A stretch of DNA of 64,000 nucleotides from Nemophila menziesii (lineage: Eukaryota > Streptophyta > Magnoliopsida > Boraginales > Hydrophyllaceae): the NCBI GenBank assembly GCA_029959085.1, contig JARWIR010000039.1, positions 6,014,001-6,078,000 of the forward strand, read 5' to 3'. Shown one piece after another: positions 12,685 through 26,050 of the stretch (positions are counted from its first letter, which is position 1; every line of letters starts with the position of its first letter). Under the pieces are notes generated by a model. It worked only from the letters and a program-made list of their open reading frames with translations. It was not told the DNA's origin and ran no database searches. Position numbers and translations under genes: made by a program.

Positions 12685-14265
12685 TATTAAAGTTTAAATT
12701 AATGGTTAAAGTTAAGGTTAAGGTTAAGGTTTAAGGTTTATGTTTTAAGGTTTAAGGTTTAAGGTTCAAGGTTAAGGTTTAAAAAGTTAATATGAATGCG
12801 AAGTTGAAGGTTAAGGTTAATGTTAAGGTGAATGTTTAAGGTTCAGGTTAAGTTTAAGTTTAAAGTTTAAGGTTTAAGGTGTAAGACTTAAAGTTTAAGG
12901 GTTATGGTTAAATTTAAGGTTAAGGTTAAAACGAAAGCAGACATTAAGTTGTATAGCTTATGTTATACGTTTAAGGTTTACAGTTTAAGGTATAAGATTT
13001 AAGGTTAAGGTTAAGTTTAATGTTAAGATTAAGTTTTGGGTAAAGCTTAAGGTAAAGAGAAAGAAAACACTATGTTGTATGGTTTAAGGTATAAGATTTA
13101 AGGTTAAAATCTTAAGTTTAACGTTAAGATTAAGGTTTAGGTTAAGGTTAAGGATAAGATTAAAGTTAAGGTAAATGTTATGGGAAAGGTTGAGATTAAT
13201 GATAATTTTAAAGTCATGGCTAAGTTAAACATTAAGTTTAAGTTTAAGGTTAAGTTCAAGGTTAATGTTAGGTTAATGTTAAGAATAAGGTTAAGGATGT
13301 GTTTAAGTCTAATACTTAAGGGGTTGAGGTTAATGTTAAGACTAAGGAGTAAAGGGTTATGGTTCAGGTTAAGATTAAAATTAAATTTAAGGTTAAGATT
13401 AAGGTTAAGGTTAAATATATTGTTCAATTTAATATTTAGATTAACTTAAATTTAATGTTAATGATAAGGTTAGCATTGAGGTTATGGGTAGGGCTAAGGC
13501 TATGGCTATGACTAGGGCGAGTTCTAGACATATAGATAAGGCTAAGGCTAAGGCTAAGGCTAAAGTTAAGTATAAGGACAAAGGCTAGTGCTAAGGTTAA
13601 GGCTAGGGCTAGGGATATGGTTAATACTAATGATAAAGCTAAGGCTAAGGTTAATGTTAATGTCATGGTTAAGGTTAAGTTTAAGGTTGAGATTGAGGTT
13701 CAGGTTAAGGTTAGGGCAAAATTTAATTTTTAGTTTTAAGGTAAAGGTTAAAGTTTAAATTTTGGGTTATGGTTAAGGTTAAGGTTAAGTCTATGGGTTA
13801 ATTTTAAGGTAACAGTCAAGTCTTTGTTTAAGTTTACGGTTTAAGATTTGACCTTTAAGTTTCAGGTTGTAGAGATTTAAGTTCGAAGGTAAAATATAAA
13901 TGCGATGAATCTTCATTTGGTTAAGGTTAAAGTTATGGTTTAAACCTTGAAGGATAAGTTTAGTGTTAGGGTTTATGATTAAAGGTTTATGGATAAAGTT
14001 ATATGGTTTAAGGTTTGAGGTCAAATATCAGCACAATAAGTTTTCATTTGATTCAGATTAGAATTGGGGTTTAAACCTTACGGGTAAGGATATAGTTAGG
14101 GTTAGGGTAAACGTTTAAACTAAGGTTAAGTTTAAGGTTATGATGAAAGTTAGGTTTCAAATTTAAAGTTCAATATTTGAGGTAAAGTGTATGGCTTGGT
14201 GATAAGTTTTAGTGTATAATTAAGGTTATGGTTTAAATGTAAGGTAAAGGTTAAGGTTAGCGATA
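12685..14265 (+). repeat. Telomere-like TTAAGG/TTTAAGG tract, unit 3
   Basis: About 1.6 kb of degenerate GGTTAA hexamers with GGTTTAA heptamers near the start. Landmark interruptions (aaagcagacattaagttgta near 12945, aacactatgttgtatgg near 13065, gcgatgaatcttcatttgg near 13901) recur at matching places in the tracts of units 5-9. The long alternating Lys/Val or Leu/Asn frames here are products of the hexamer, not genes. Canonical plant TTTAGGG is at most sporadic. Confidence 0.85.
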
Positions 14266-15234
14266 TGTTTTATTATAATAACATATATCCAAATATGTTT
14301 AAGTTTTTGGTTCATGATTTTTAATTTCTTGTACATATTTTGTTATGCTTATATAATATTTCTTGTATTTAGCTTGCACACAATTTTTACAAAAATTATT
14401 TCAAATTTCATTGTGTGTGGTTCAATATTCAAGGTTATCCTTTTATGGGTCATGGAAAATGAAATATTGTGTTCTAATAACATGAAATCAAACCCAAATC
14501 CTCTATGTAAGCCTCTAAAATAAGTTTTGCTTAATCGATGGGAATCAAACCTAAGTCTGCTAAGTGAAAGTCAGATATACAACATGCAAGGATGAAAAAA
14601 AATTTAGAATATTGTGTATGTGTATGGAGTGAGATTCAATTAATAAAGTAAGTTGATAATGATAATTAGATAGAATGGGCCAATAAATTAATATTATGGA
14701 ATTATAACTATAATAGTATGATTGATATTGGATTTTAATATATATATATGAGTATAAGTATAATATATAATTAAATTGTAGTGGGTCCCATAATTTTAAT
14801 CATATGTTTTTAGGAGCAATGCCAACCATTGTAGATAAAGGGATAAATATAAGGCATATTTTATGTTGAGAGACTTAAGGGCTTTAAAGCGATCACACAT
14901 GTTTCATTTATATACTGATATTTATCACATTGATTAATTTTTTTATATATATATTGTTATATTAATAAAACTTAATGATATCTGAAATCCGAAAGCTTCT
15001 TGTTCATTCCAATTTTTGTCATCTTTTCACATATAAATAGATGCTATTCATTTATATTTTTCATCAACACAACAACTATTTCTAGACATTTCCATAACAT
15101 TTATTATGGAAAACTATAACATATACATCCCCTTATATGAAACTCTTATAAACATCGATTCAGCATTAAAAGTTTAACAATCATGTTTATTCTAATCTTT
15201 CAGAAAACATAAAAGATTACAATTCAATCGTGAT

Positions 15235-15294
15235 CATGTCATTTCATCATAACATTTATCTCCTAAAAAGAAATGATTGTGATGAAATGACATG
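15235..15294 (+). other. Conserved 18-bp stem hairpin, unit 3 copy
   Basis: The left arm at 15235-15252 (catgtcatttcatcataa) pairs with the right arm at 15277-15294 (ttgtgatgaaatgacatg) around a 24-base loop. The only imperfect pair is U-G if the plus strand is RNA. The unit 6 copy (32926-32985) forms the same stem with a different U-G pair; the unit 8 copy near 51214 is degraded. It may be a foldback remnant or a small-RNA hairpin. Confidence 0.7.
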
Positions 15295-16917
15295 GTCATT
15301 GATCAGGTTGTAAATTCTTTTAAAATTTGTTGTCCATTAATATTGATAGAATTATTTGACATCCAATAAAACATTAATACAATTTTTTAGTAGTCAAAGG
15401 ATTTTACTAAAAAAAATTTATTGTAATGAATGTTATGATATAGAATGAAATATAAGCAAGGACTAAATTACAACTTATTTCAACATTTATAGGTGAGATC
15501 TTTGTCAACTGGTCTTGACGAGATCTCTTCAAGACGCAAGCCCCCTTTCAAAATTATGTTTTCAGTCAACAATGTTAGAATTTAATCAGTTAAAAAAATT
15601 ATCCCCCAAATATCATATTTATATATACTTACATAAAGCCACATTATTCACATTTACCACCTGGAATGTCTAATTCACCTCTCAAAATACTCTTCTCCTC
15701 CCACCTACTCAACCCTAGTTTATGTAAATTGTTTATTGTTATTTTCAATTAATTGAAAATGTGAAAAATGAGTTTGTTTATTTTAGGAGAATTTTTTGAG
15801 ATATGTGTAACTGTAAGTATATATGTTTCTTGAACTAAAAATCTCATTCTAATAGTGTAAATAATTATTAAGTGCTATTATAGATCAAATGTCACAAAAT
15901 CCAATATTTTTCACATTTGTAGAATAGTTAATTTGAATTAAAGACCAAGAAAAGTTTTTTTATGTCCAAGTTAAACTCTTTGATTTCACACAAACAATAA
16001 AACAAATGATATGTCTTGTTATAACTCAATATTAAATTTGCAAACGATGAGTATTTTTTGGTTTCACATCTTTATGTCTTTCTTTTACTTCATACCAATT
16101 ATGTTATTGATGGGTTGTCTTTAATTGGGTTTACACTACATATGTATGTGACACATTTTTTTAACTTTTAGTTCGAGTATTTATATAATAAAGTAGTATA
16201 CACAAAATTCTTCATCTTAAAACTTAAAATCTACACAAACCTCTCATAATTCCCATTAATTTATCATATTCTCGTTTATTATCACCCTCCCTTTTTATAA
16301 TTAAAACATTTGTAAAAGTAGGATTAATTGCTTGGAAATGTCTTATGTAACGGGTCATATCTAGTGCTTATATATTTTGTATATAAACTCTTCTTTAGTG
16401 GTGGTAGTTATGATTGAGAGTGAACCCAACCTAAACCGATCAAAACAAAGAACCAAACTAAGACTTTTCTTTATTTAGGCCAAACATTGGTCTACCAAAG
16501 TTATAAAAATATGTACAATCTAAAACTTAACTCTCAATTTTATTTCATATTTCTCTCCAACAATATTAATTTATCATATTTTTGTATAAGTTCCACTATA
16601 ATAACTAATTAATTGATATAATACTAGTATACCAAAATTATCTTATATATCGAATGATCTAGTTTGTAATACTTCATTTTTTTGTTTAAATCATCATTCT
16701 TTAAATAAATTTTTCTAATATATTTGTGTATATGTCTAAGTTTTAACATATCTATATAGTTCTATATTTTTTGTATAGATAACTTGAAATTTTTTTATAT
16801 TTTATATACATATTTGTATATTTTTTATTTTATTATATACAAAAATATAGGCATATATTTTTTAAAAATATATTTTTGCATTTTTTAAAAAGTTGGAAAT
16901 ATGTATATTTTAACAAT

Positions 16918-16924
<7 letters not shown>

Positions 16925-16962
<38 letters not shown>
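16925..16962. repeat. (TA)n microsatellite, unit 3 tail
   Basis: About 19 TA dinucleotides following 'tttaacaatcacaca'. The same position in other units carries (TA)n of variable length (9362-9382, 41553-41593, 53508-53530). Confidence 0.95.
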
Positions 16963-16970
<8 letters not shown>

Positions 16971-19626
16971 TATTATTTTACTAGTTCATTATATAAAAAC
17001 AAAAATATATTTATGAAACATATCTATATATAATAAATTTTATATTTATGTATATTTGCAAATTATATATATTAGTATTTTATTAATTCATTATATAAAA
17101 ATACAAATATATCTATCAAACATATCTACATATAATAAATAGATTTATATATCTATGTTCTTTAATTGTGTATGAAATCGTTTTATGTTTTTTATGTTGG
17201 TTTCTATATAATGCATCTCTCTTAAAAATATGTTTTTGTAGGTATGATTTATTAAATGGTATTGAATAAAAAAATTCTAAAAAGAACGTAAGAAACAATT
17301 AACGAATCAATCAACAAACACATGTATTGAGTTGCAATTTAAGTTTTATGGAAAGTACATGTAACTTTACACTATAATATTATAAACCAACATATGTATC
17401 AGATTTTAATTAAGTTTCATTAAATATTATTAAATAAGAATGTAGGTATTTGTTTCATATTTGTAGTACTATTATTGTGTATTCATTTGAAATTTTGTAA
17501 GATCTTTATTTATTGTAAAAACTCTATAGGATTTGTAGACACATTGGTGTGTTTTATTTTCTATTCTTGTACAAAATTTGACTAATTTTACAAGATCATA
17601 TATATTCTTATATTAATACTTAAAGGAATCAGTAATACTCATGTCTTATAAGGATGAAATTATGGACTAAAAAGTTGAAACATTATTATAAACATCTATA
17701 CGTCTATTGAAAATAAAATAAAATAAAAGATTCCTAAAATACTAAGTTGTATTACACGCTAAGAGTTAGTTATGTCACAACTAATTAGTTGTTGATATAT
17801 TAATATAATATTAATGAATGCTTACAAGCTTATAACATAGATAAATAAAGCTTACTATGTGATTATTTGTGTCAATAAATTTAGGTAGTTTACATTGAGG
17901 TTAATTACAACATGTATATGAAAATAACACAAAATATATGTACTTGTATAGGTCTAAAAATACATCTGAAATTCAAAATCGACAAGACAATATTATTTAT
18001 GATCACTTTCCTAATAAAATTTACTTTCACTCTAGATTGCGTTTAAGGTTCTAATATGATGCTTTAACTTCTGTAATATATTAATAAGTCTCAAATTTAT
18101 TTGTTGCATTAAGTGTAGAAACATTTTGCATCATTAAATGTTACAAAATTTAATATTTTTCACATTTTTGGAACAATCAACTTTAATAAAAGAACAAGAA
18201 AAAATGTATTAAATACAAGTTAAACACGCGATGAGTTGTGTTTCATTGAAATCACACGAAAAATGAAACAAATGATTTTTCTTGTTATAATTGTACATTA
18301 AATTTGCAAGCGATTATATTTTTTTTTGGAAAATAATTCTATTTAATATTGGATCGTCCAATATCAACCGTATTATGAGACATACCCCTTATTTATGGAA
18401 AGAAAAAACTTATTATAGTAACTACCTAGTTTATCTATGACATGTGTTTTATTAATATAATTAATGGTTATGATGCTAATCTTGGTCCATACAATATAGG
18501 ATGAAAGTCTTACCCTATTAATTTTGAGTATATTTTTTGTCAAATATGCTGCAAACTTTAAAGTGATGATGAGAACGATTGTGAGATGACGCAAGCTATC
18601 TAGTTTTGTAAAAAAAACCATAGACCAAGTTTTTTACTAGCTTAAAACGCAGGTTAACCCTAGATAGAGAGCTATAAAATTACACTATAATACTTCTTTT
18701 GCACTCCCTATTATCAAAATCCAATTGAAGATAAAGTCAGGCGAGAAGCAATGAGAAGTCATTATCATCTTCATCAAAATTAAATTTTTGTAACACTTTA
18801 ACTTTTTTTTTATTAAATTTTATACAGAGTTATGATTATGCTTAACTTTATATTATTTATTAAATACTCTCTTCATTAGCTTATGACGATTTCTTATTAA
18901 CTATATAATTATGAATTGAGGCTTTCTGTATGACTTTAGGGTTTTTCCCTAATTGATATTTATTTATATGTAGGTTATATTATCTTATATAAATATTTTT
19001 TTATTATAAAGTCCATGTAATTATTAGCCCTAGTTTATGAATTACACCCCGAAGGGGATTGAAAGTGGAACTATATATTAGAGGTGTTTATTAATAATAG
19101 AATAAAAGTAATATACATTGCTATTTAAAGGGTTAAATTCACTGGTGTCTTATAAATATGCAGTAATATATGGGAGAGGTTAGGTGTCTTCCATATCACA
19201 GTTAATGTGAATAGTAAATATCACACTTATTTAATTTAAGTAAATCTTTATGTGGAATCTAGATTCCCAGTTATTGTGAATTGTAAACATTATTTTATTA
19301 TATTAAGCCTAACTTGTAGTTCTTTGGTGAATTGGATCATCTAGAGCTAGTTTCCTCCCTATGTTAGTCCCTATATTTGCATTTATATCTTTTAAATTAT
19401 TAATTATTGAAACTAAAATGAATATATATTATATTATTACCCAATATTCTATTCAATGTCATTAAATAAAAACTATAAGTTTTACAATCCCTGATGATAA
19501 AAAGATTACTTTACTACTTGGAATGATCCATAATATTTTGTAGGGAGTTACTCTCTTGGGTGCGTAAATCACCTCACATTGAGGGGTATACCAAATTTTT
19601 TGGGCATCTTTGTCATGGATTTCATT

Positions 19627-19655
19627 AAAGGTTAAATTAACGGTTAAGGTTAAGA
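19627..19655 (+). repeat. Truncated TTAAGG tract stub, unit 4
   Basis: Only about 30 bases of GGTTAA-type sequence remain before an abrupt switch to 'ggttcgtgagatttaagc'. It marks a deletion breakpoint inside the tract. Confidence 0.75.
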
Positions 19656-19778
19656 AGGTTCGTGAGATTTAAGCAAGCGAGTTCGAAAATGACAAATCTA
19701 ACTATCCAGCAAAACTTGTTCGTGAGGTTTTTTGTTTAAGAATTTTTTATATTCCTTTGTTATTGTGGTAACCTAAAA

Positions 19779-19779
<1 letters not shown>

Positions 19780-19857
<78 letters not shown>
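19780..19857. repeat. (TA)39 microsatellite
   Basis: An uninterrupted run of TA dinucleotides, about 78 bases, at a position with no (TA)n in the related blocks at 26690 and 51670. It is therefore a local expansion. Confidence 0.97.
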
Positions 19858-19861
<4 letters not shown>

Positions 19862-22280
19862 AAATTTAGAGGGGTTTTATTCATTAACAATAAATAAGTT
19901 TCGTGAACCAGATCATCAAACAAGATTTTACATTATCAATTTTTTTCTCGTAATATTGTTAACTTTTTTATTATATTTGTAATTTTTTTTGTTATAGGTA
20001 CAATAGATTTATTTATCTTTTATTAAGTACTGTATTTTTCCATCATAAATACAATTATGTCATTTTATTTCTATATTTCTGTTTTAATAATCAATACTTT
20101 TAGGTAATATTTAGAAAATTTACTAAGTTATACTCAAAGTCTTGTAAAGTATACTCATAAATTTGCTAAGTATAGTTACATATTAAATGATTACACTCAA
20201 TGAATTTTTATACTTTGTGATTCTCTAATCAATGATTTTTGTACTCAGTGACTTCGTACATAGAGAATCACTAAGCACGCCCGGGTTGCAGTGTTGGTGG
20301 TGGTCGGTGGATGGTGTTTAAAGAAAAATAATATTAATAATCAAAGCTTCGTAGTCAATGAATCAATGAGTACGCCACATGTTGAGTTTACAGTGGTGAT
20401 CAGTGGTTGGTGGTCGGAGATAAATAATACTAATACATAGTGACTCAATACAGTGACTCAGTGGTTCGTGCTTATTGTCACGTATTTTTTTAGTTTTTAT
20501 ATAGTTTTTTGTTTTATTTGAGGGTATTTCAGTATTAGGTCACTCATAACATTGGGTAGTAAGTTATTTGGAAAAGAAACTAGCTATATGTTTTTTATTG
20601 GCGATTAACTTGGTACCCAAGAAACTCTAGGACAATCACCCTTATAGATCTGTGTAAATTATTCATTGTCATTTTGAAATAGGTGTAATGTGAAAATTGA
20701 GTTTGTTTATATTAGGGGAAATGGTTTGACATATGTGTAACTTTAAGTAATTACGTTTCTTGAATTAAATTTCTCATACTAATAACATAATTAATTATTA
20801 AGTGCTATTATGGCACAAATGTTACAAAATGAAATATTTTTCTCATTTTGGGAACAATCAATATGAATAAAAGAACAAGAAAAAATGTTTTATGTACAAT
20901 TTATACACGCGATGAGTTGTATTCATTGATATCACGCGAAAAATAAGAAAATTAATATGTCTTGTTATAGTTATACATTAAATTTGCAACCAATAATTTT
21001 TTTCTTGGGTTGTCTTTCTTTAATTTCATTTCAAATATATCATTGATGGTTTTTCTTTAATTGCTTTCACATTACATATGTATGCGATACTTTCTCCTTT
21101 TTTACTTTTGGTTAGAGTATTTATATAATAAAGTAGTATGCACCTAATTGTTCCTATTAATTTTTCATATATTTGTATGAGTTATAGTATAACAAAACAA
21201 CTACACTAGTTAAACGATTCAATACTACTATACCAAAATTATATTATAAATCGAATGATTTGGTTTGTAATACTTTAATTTTTTGTTTATATAACATAAT
21301 TTTTTAATAATATTTTTAAAGTATTTATGTATCTATCTAAGGATTTAACATATCTATATAGATCAATATTTTTGTATAGATATATAATTTTATTATTGAT
21401 CTTGCAAAATTTTATATTTTATATATATAAAGTTGTATAATTTTTATATAAGAAAATATATGAATATATCGTAAAACATATATTTTTGTATATATTTGCA
21501 TGTTTTTAAAATTCATAAATATGTATCTTTTATACACAAAAACAAATATATATATATATATATAATTCATTAATTTATTATATAAAAAAAAATATATTTA
21601 TCAAATAGATCTATATATAATAATAAGACTTATATATTTATTTTCTTTTATTGTGTATGACATATATTTTCATTTTTTATGTTGGTTTCTATATTATGTA
21701 TCTCTCTAAAAAATATTATGTAGGTATGATTTATTAAATGGTAGTGAATACAAATTTGTCAAAATAGAATGTAAGAAACAATCCACAAACAGATGTATTA
21801 AATTTCAATTTAAGTTTTATGGAAAGTATGGAAAGTACATGTAACTTTACATATTTTATCATATCGGAAACGAACATGTGTATCAGATTTGAATTAATTT
21901 ATATTAAAATTTTATTAAATAAGAATGTAAATATTTGATTCATATTTGCAGTAACTTTTATGGTATATTCATTTGAAATTCTATAAGATATTTATGGCTT
22001 TCTAAAATCTCTATAGGATTTGTAGACTCACTCGGTAATACTCATGTCTTTTAAGGATGAAAATATGGGCTAAAAATTGAAAATATTATTATATACATCT
22101 ATACGTCAATTGAAAATAAAATAAAATAAACGATTCCTAAAATACTAAGTTGTATTACACGCTAAGAGATTAGTTCTGTAACAACTAATTAGTTGTTGGT
22201 TTAATTATATCATATCCATGAATGCTTACAAGCTTATAACATAGATAAATAAAGCTCATTTACTTTATTATTTGTGACAG

Positions 22281-22860
22281 ATTAAGGCTAGGGCAAAGGA
22301 TATGGTTAATGCTACGGCTAAGACTAAGGCTAATGTTAAGGTTAACTTCATGGTTAAGGTTAAGTTTAAGGTTATGGTTGAGGTTAGAGTTACATTTAAT
22401 GTTAACGTTAAAGGTTAAGGTTAAATTTTAAATTTTCTGTTATGGTAAAGGTTAAGGTTAAGTCTAAGGCTTAACTTTGAGGTACAAGTCAAGTCTAAGG
22501 TTAAGTTGACGTTTAAGTTTCACGTTATACGAATTTAATGTTAGAGGTCGGATATAAGCGCGATTAAACTTCATTTGGTTAAGGTTAGAATTAAGGTTCA
22601 AACCTTAAAGAATAATGTTATAAGATTAATATTTGAGGTAATATATTTTTTATCTAGTTCAAATTATAATTAAGGTTTAAACCTCAAGGGTAGGGATAAG
22701 ATTAGGGGTAGGGTAAATGTTAAAAGAGACATTAAGTTTAAGGTCATGATGAAAGTTAAGTTTTAAGTTCTAGATTTCAGATAAAATGCATGGTTTAGTG
22801 TTACGTTTAACGATATGGTTAAGGTTAAAGTTTACATGTAAGGTTAAGGTTAACGTGATT
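22281..22860 (+). repeat. Telomere-like TTAAGG tract, unit 5 (3' part only)
   Basis: It begins abruptly after 'tatttgtgacag' and corresponds to the last third of the unit 3 tract; the landmark 'cgcgattaaacttcatttgg' lies at 22559. The plus strand is G-rich, as in all array copies. Confidence 0.85.
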
Positions 22861-23848
22861 TTTTATTATATTAACACATATCCAAATATTTTGATGTGTG
22901 TGGTTCATGATTTTTGATTTCTTGTACATATTATTTTATGCTTATAAAACATTTATAGGATTTAGCTTGCACGTATTTTTTTATAAAATTAATTCAATTT
23001 TCATTATGAGTGGTTCGAGATACAAGGTTCTTCATTTATATGTAATGAAAAGGTAAGCTTCCGTTCTATTAATAGGCAAGCGAACCCAAATCCCTTACAT
23101 TAGCCTTTAAAATAAGTTTTGTTCCATTTACGGTATCAAACCTAAGTCCCCTGGTTAAAATACAATATTGTGTATAATGTGTATGGATTGAGATAAGAGA
23201 CAATTAAGTTTCCTTTTATTAGTAAAAAACAATTATTACAATAGTGCGAATAAGTGAATTAATGGTTCACAAACGATCATGTTCGTCTTTTATGTAGAGT
23301 TGATGTGTCACTTTAAAAAGTTTATTTTATCATATATATGTAGTGGTAAAAGATAAATAATTTTAAATTTCACAAACTCAATAACAAATATAAATTAAAA
23401 ATTGAATGTAAATGTATCAAAAAATTCTTGAAATATTAAAACAATAGCGTTGTTACTTGTTTCAATATGCAATTATATCATCTAATATATTATGATGGTT
23501 TTGACGAAAAAGTAATATGGTAATAATTATAAATTTTTTTTATTTGAAATAATAAAATATATCCAAAAATAAGAAATTAAATGTAGTGAGTGAATTTAGG
23601 TAGTGTAGACGGCTTATGATGTAAATTCACGACCTTTGGTCAACAGATGTTATCAATAATTATAATCGTATATGTAAATGATTTGAACTGTTTAAAAAGT
23701 GCTTTATGATGTAAATTCACGACCGTTGGTCAACAGATGTTATATAATATTGATATATATGGTCTAAATTTTTTTCATATTATATTAACATTTATTATGC
23801 CCATAGAAAGATATATATAAAAAGATATTTTTGTATTCAATTATTAAC

Positions 23849-23851
<3 letters not shown>

Positions 23852-23923
<72 letters not shown>
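23852..23923. repeat. (TA)36 microsatellite, unit 5
   Basis: A run of about 72 bases between 'aacttaa' and 'ttatggcttt'. The homologous place in unit 6 has about 54 bases of TA (32170-32224), in unit 8 about 28, so it is length-variable. Confidence 0.97.
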
Positions 23924-23926
<3 letters not shown>

Positions 23927-24249
23927 GGCTTTAAAATTAAATCAAATTGAAGATATTCATTCACATTTAAGTTATATATTTGGTAAAAACTTATAAATAA
24001 AAAAAGTCTTTATATATGTAATGGATTAAAAAAGTAAGTAGATATTGATAATTAGATAGCACGGGAAAACATATTAGTATTATGGGATTATAACTATAAT
24101 AGTAAAAAATTTATTGGATTTTAATATATATTTGGAATAAATATAATATTTATATTATATTACAAGTTTTTTTGATAAGTGGTGGTTAGGATTGATTCTG
24201 ACCAAACATAAGTGGTGGCCAAGATGTCCCACTTATTATTAATATCATT

Positions 24250-24830
24250 AATTAATTCTTAATTACTTAACAAAAAACAAAAAACAAAAAACAAGAAACC
24301 TTAAATCACTCTTTACATTTAATTTATAATATTTATATAATAAAGCAGAATGTACCTAACTTCTCATATTGCTACTCAAAAATCTCTAATTTCTCTCATA
24401 ATTATTTTATTCTTCTCAAAAATATCTTTTTTTTATTTTCTCAATTATTATATCTATATAAAAATCACATTGATCCTTTAAAAGAAAAAATTTCAAATTG
24501 GAAATATGGGAGCAATGTATTAACCGACACGATTTTTCGAAAAGCCAATGAAGGAAAAATAATATTGAAAAATATTGATATATATGGTGGAGTTAAAAAT
24601 AACAATTATGATAATAATAATATCTTGAAACACTTAAGAACAATGGGGCAAATCCGATTTGGACCTTTATAATACCATTAATTCATTCTTATTTACTTAT
24701 TAAAAAAATTAAAAAAACATTAGATCACTCTTTACATTTAATATAAATTTATAATATTTATATAATAAATCAGAATGTACCTAACTTCTCATATTACTCC
24801 TCAAAAATCTCTAATATCTCTCATATCCGT
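24250..24830 (+). repeat. Internal direct repeat in Helitron 2
   Basis: The blocks at 24250-24415 and 24683-24830 share 'atcactctttacatttaat', 'tatttatataataaa' and 'cagaatgtacctaac' in the same order. Both resemble the TATA-rich block of the array units (for example 52764-52800), so this part too may have been captured from the satellite. Between the copies (24480-24680) I see only A+T-rich sequence. Confidence 0.7.
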
Positions 24831-24831
24831 A

Positions 24832-26050
24832 ACCATAGACCCTTAACTATCAACCTTAACATTAACTTTACCCTTAACCTTAACTTTAACCTTAAACTTA
24901 ACCTTAAACATAACTTCAACCTTAACCTTAACCTTAACCTTAACCTTAACCTTAACCTTAACCTTAGCCTTAACCTATCCCAAAATCAAACCCAAACCTT
25001 AACCTTAACCTCAACCTTAACCTTAACCTTAACCTTAACCTTAACCTTAACTTTAACCTTAACCTTAACCATAACCATAACCTTAACTTTAACCCTAACC
25101 TTAATCTAACCTTAACCTTAACCTTAACCTTAACCTTAACCTTAACCTTAACCTTAACCTTAACCTTAACCTTAACCTTAACCTTAACCTTAACCTTAAC
25201 CTTAACCTTAACCTTAACCTTAACCTTAACCATAACCTTAACCTTAACCTTAACCTTAAACTTAACCTTAATTTTAACCTTAACCTTAACCTTAACCTTA
25301 ACCTTAACCTTAATCTTAAACCTTGACCTTAAACCATAAACCTTAAATCCTTTATCATCATCTTCACTTAACCTTAACTTTAACCGTAACTCTTAACCCT
25401 TAAACCCTTAACCTTAACCATTAAATCTCAAGCCTTAACCTTTACCTTCAACTTCATATTAAATTTAATCTTAACCTTAACCATAATCTTAACCTTAACC
25501 TTGAACCTTAAAAGATTGATCTTTGAACCTTTAACTTTATACCTTAACCTTAATCTTAACCTTAACCTTAACTTTAATTCTAACCCTAACCTTAACATTT
25601 ATCGTTTAAATTTACCTTAACCTTTAAACCTTTAACTTTAAACCTTAACCTTAACTTTCATCTTAAATGTAACCTTAACCTTAACTTTCATCTTAACTGT
25701 AACCTTAACTTTAACCTTAAACAGATGAAGAATCATCGCACTAATATTCGACCTTAACCCTGGAATTTTGTTAAACCTTAAATTTTTCATCTTAAACTTT
25801 AACTCTAACTTAATCTTAATCTTAAAATTAAATTTAACTTAAACTTGACTAAAACCTTAACCTTAGCCCTTAACTTTAACCTTAACTTTAACCTTAAAAT
25901 TAACCATATCCTTAACGTTAACCTAAACCCTAACCTTAACCCTAACCTTAAACTTAACATTAACCTTAACTATAACCTAACCTTCTTCTTGATGAGCAAA
26001 AAAATAACAACCTTATTCTAACTTTGACCTTGACCTTTACCCTTAGACAC
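24832..26050 (-). repeat. Inverted TTAAGG tract inside Helitron 2
   Basis: The plus strand reads CCTTAA hexamers, so the G-rich strand is minus, opposite to every other tract in the window. The interruption at about 25725-25755 is the reverse complement of the 'gcgatgaat..ttcatttgg' landmark in the array tracts, which shows the source was an array tract and not a telomere. The stretch at about 25107-25231 is roughly 20 perfect hexamers, much purer than any array copy here, so it has expanded recently. The long Val-Lys open frame over it is meaningless. Confidence 0.85.

Larger units (their letters stand above)
9549..17239 (+). repeat. Macrosatellite unit 3, near complete (7.69 kb)
   Basis: This is the best full-length example. 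It holds the start block (9549), the 'caatatt..gatcacctt' block (about 10270), the 'ccaacactacatg' block (about 11070), and a degraded inverted-repeat block (about 11320-11475). The 'tatgacaatttctta' block (11935), the TTAAGG tract (12685-14265), the tRNA-like boxes (14537-14590), the hairpin (15235-15294), the TATA-rich block (16163) and (TA)n at 16925-16962 follow. All open frames inside are short and not shared with other units. Confidence 0.8.
17240..21721 (+). repeat. Macrosatellite unit 4, deleted form (4.48 kb)
   Basis: Start block, inverted-repeat block (about 18339-18505) and 'tatgacgatttctta' block (18880) are present. The TTAAGG tract is cut to a stub at 19627-19655. It is joined to a block normally found near the unit tail ('acaaatctaactatcc', matching 26580 and 51570), followed by a long (TA)n and the 'tactcaatga' block. 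The tRNA-like boxes and the hairpin are missing. No gene is seen. Confidence 0.75.

Noticed and set aside
24970..25233. 87-codon frame of alternating Val-Lys on the minus strand, and similar Lys/Leu/Asn-rich frames in every TTAAGG tract
   Set aside because: A stop-free hexamer gives open frames automatically; the peptides are direct readings of GGTTAA/CCTTAA and change with every mutation.
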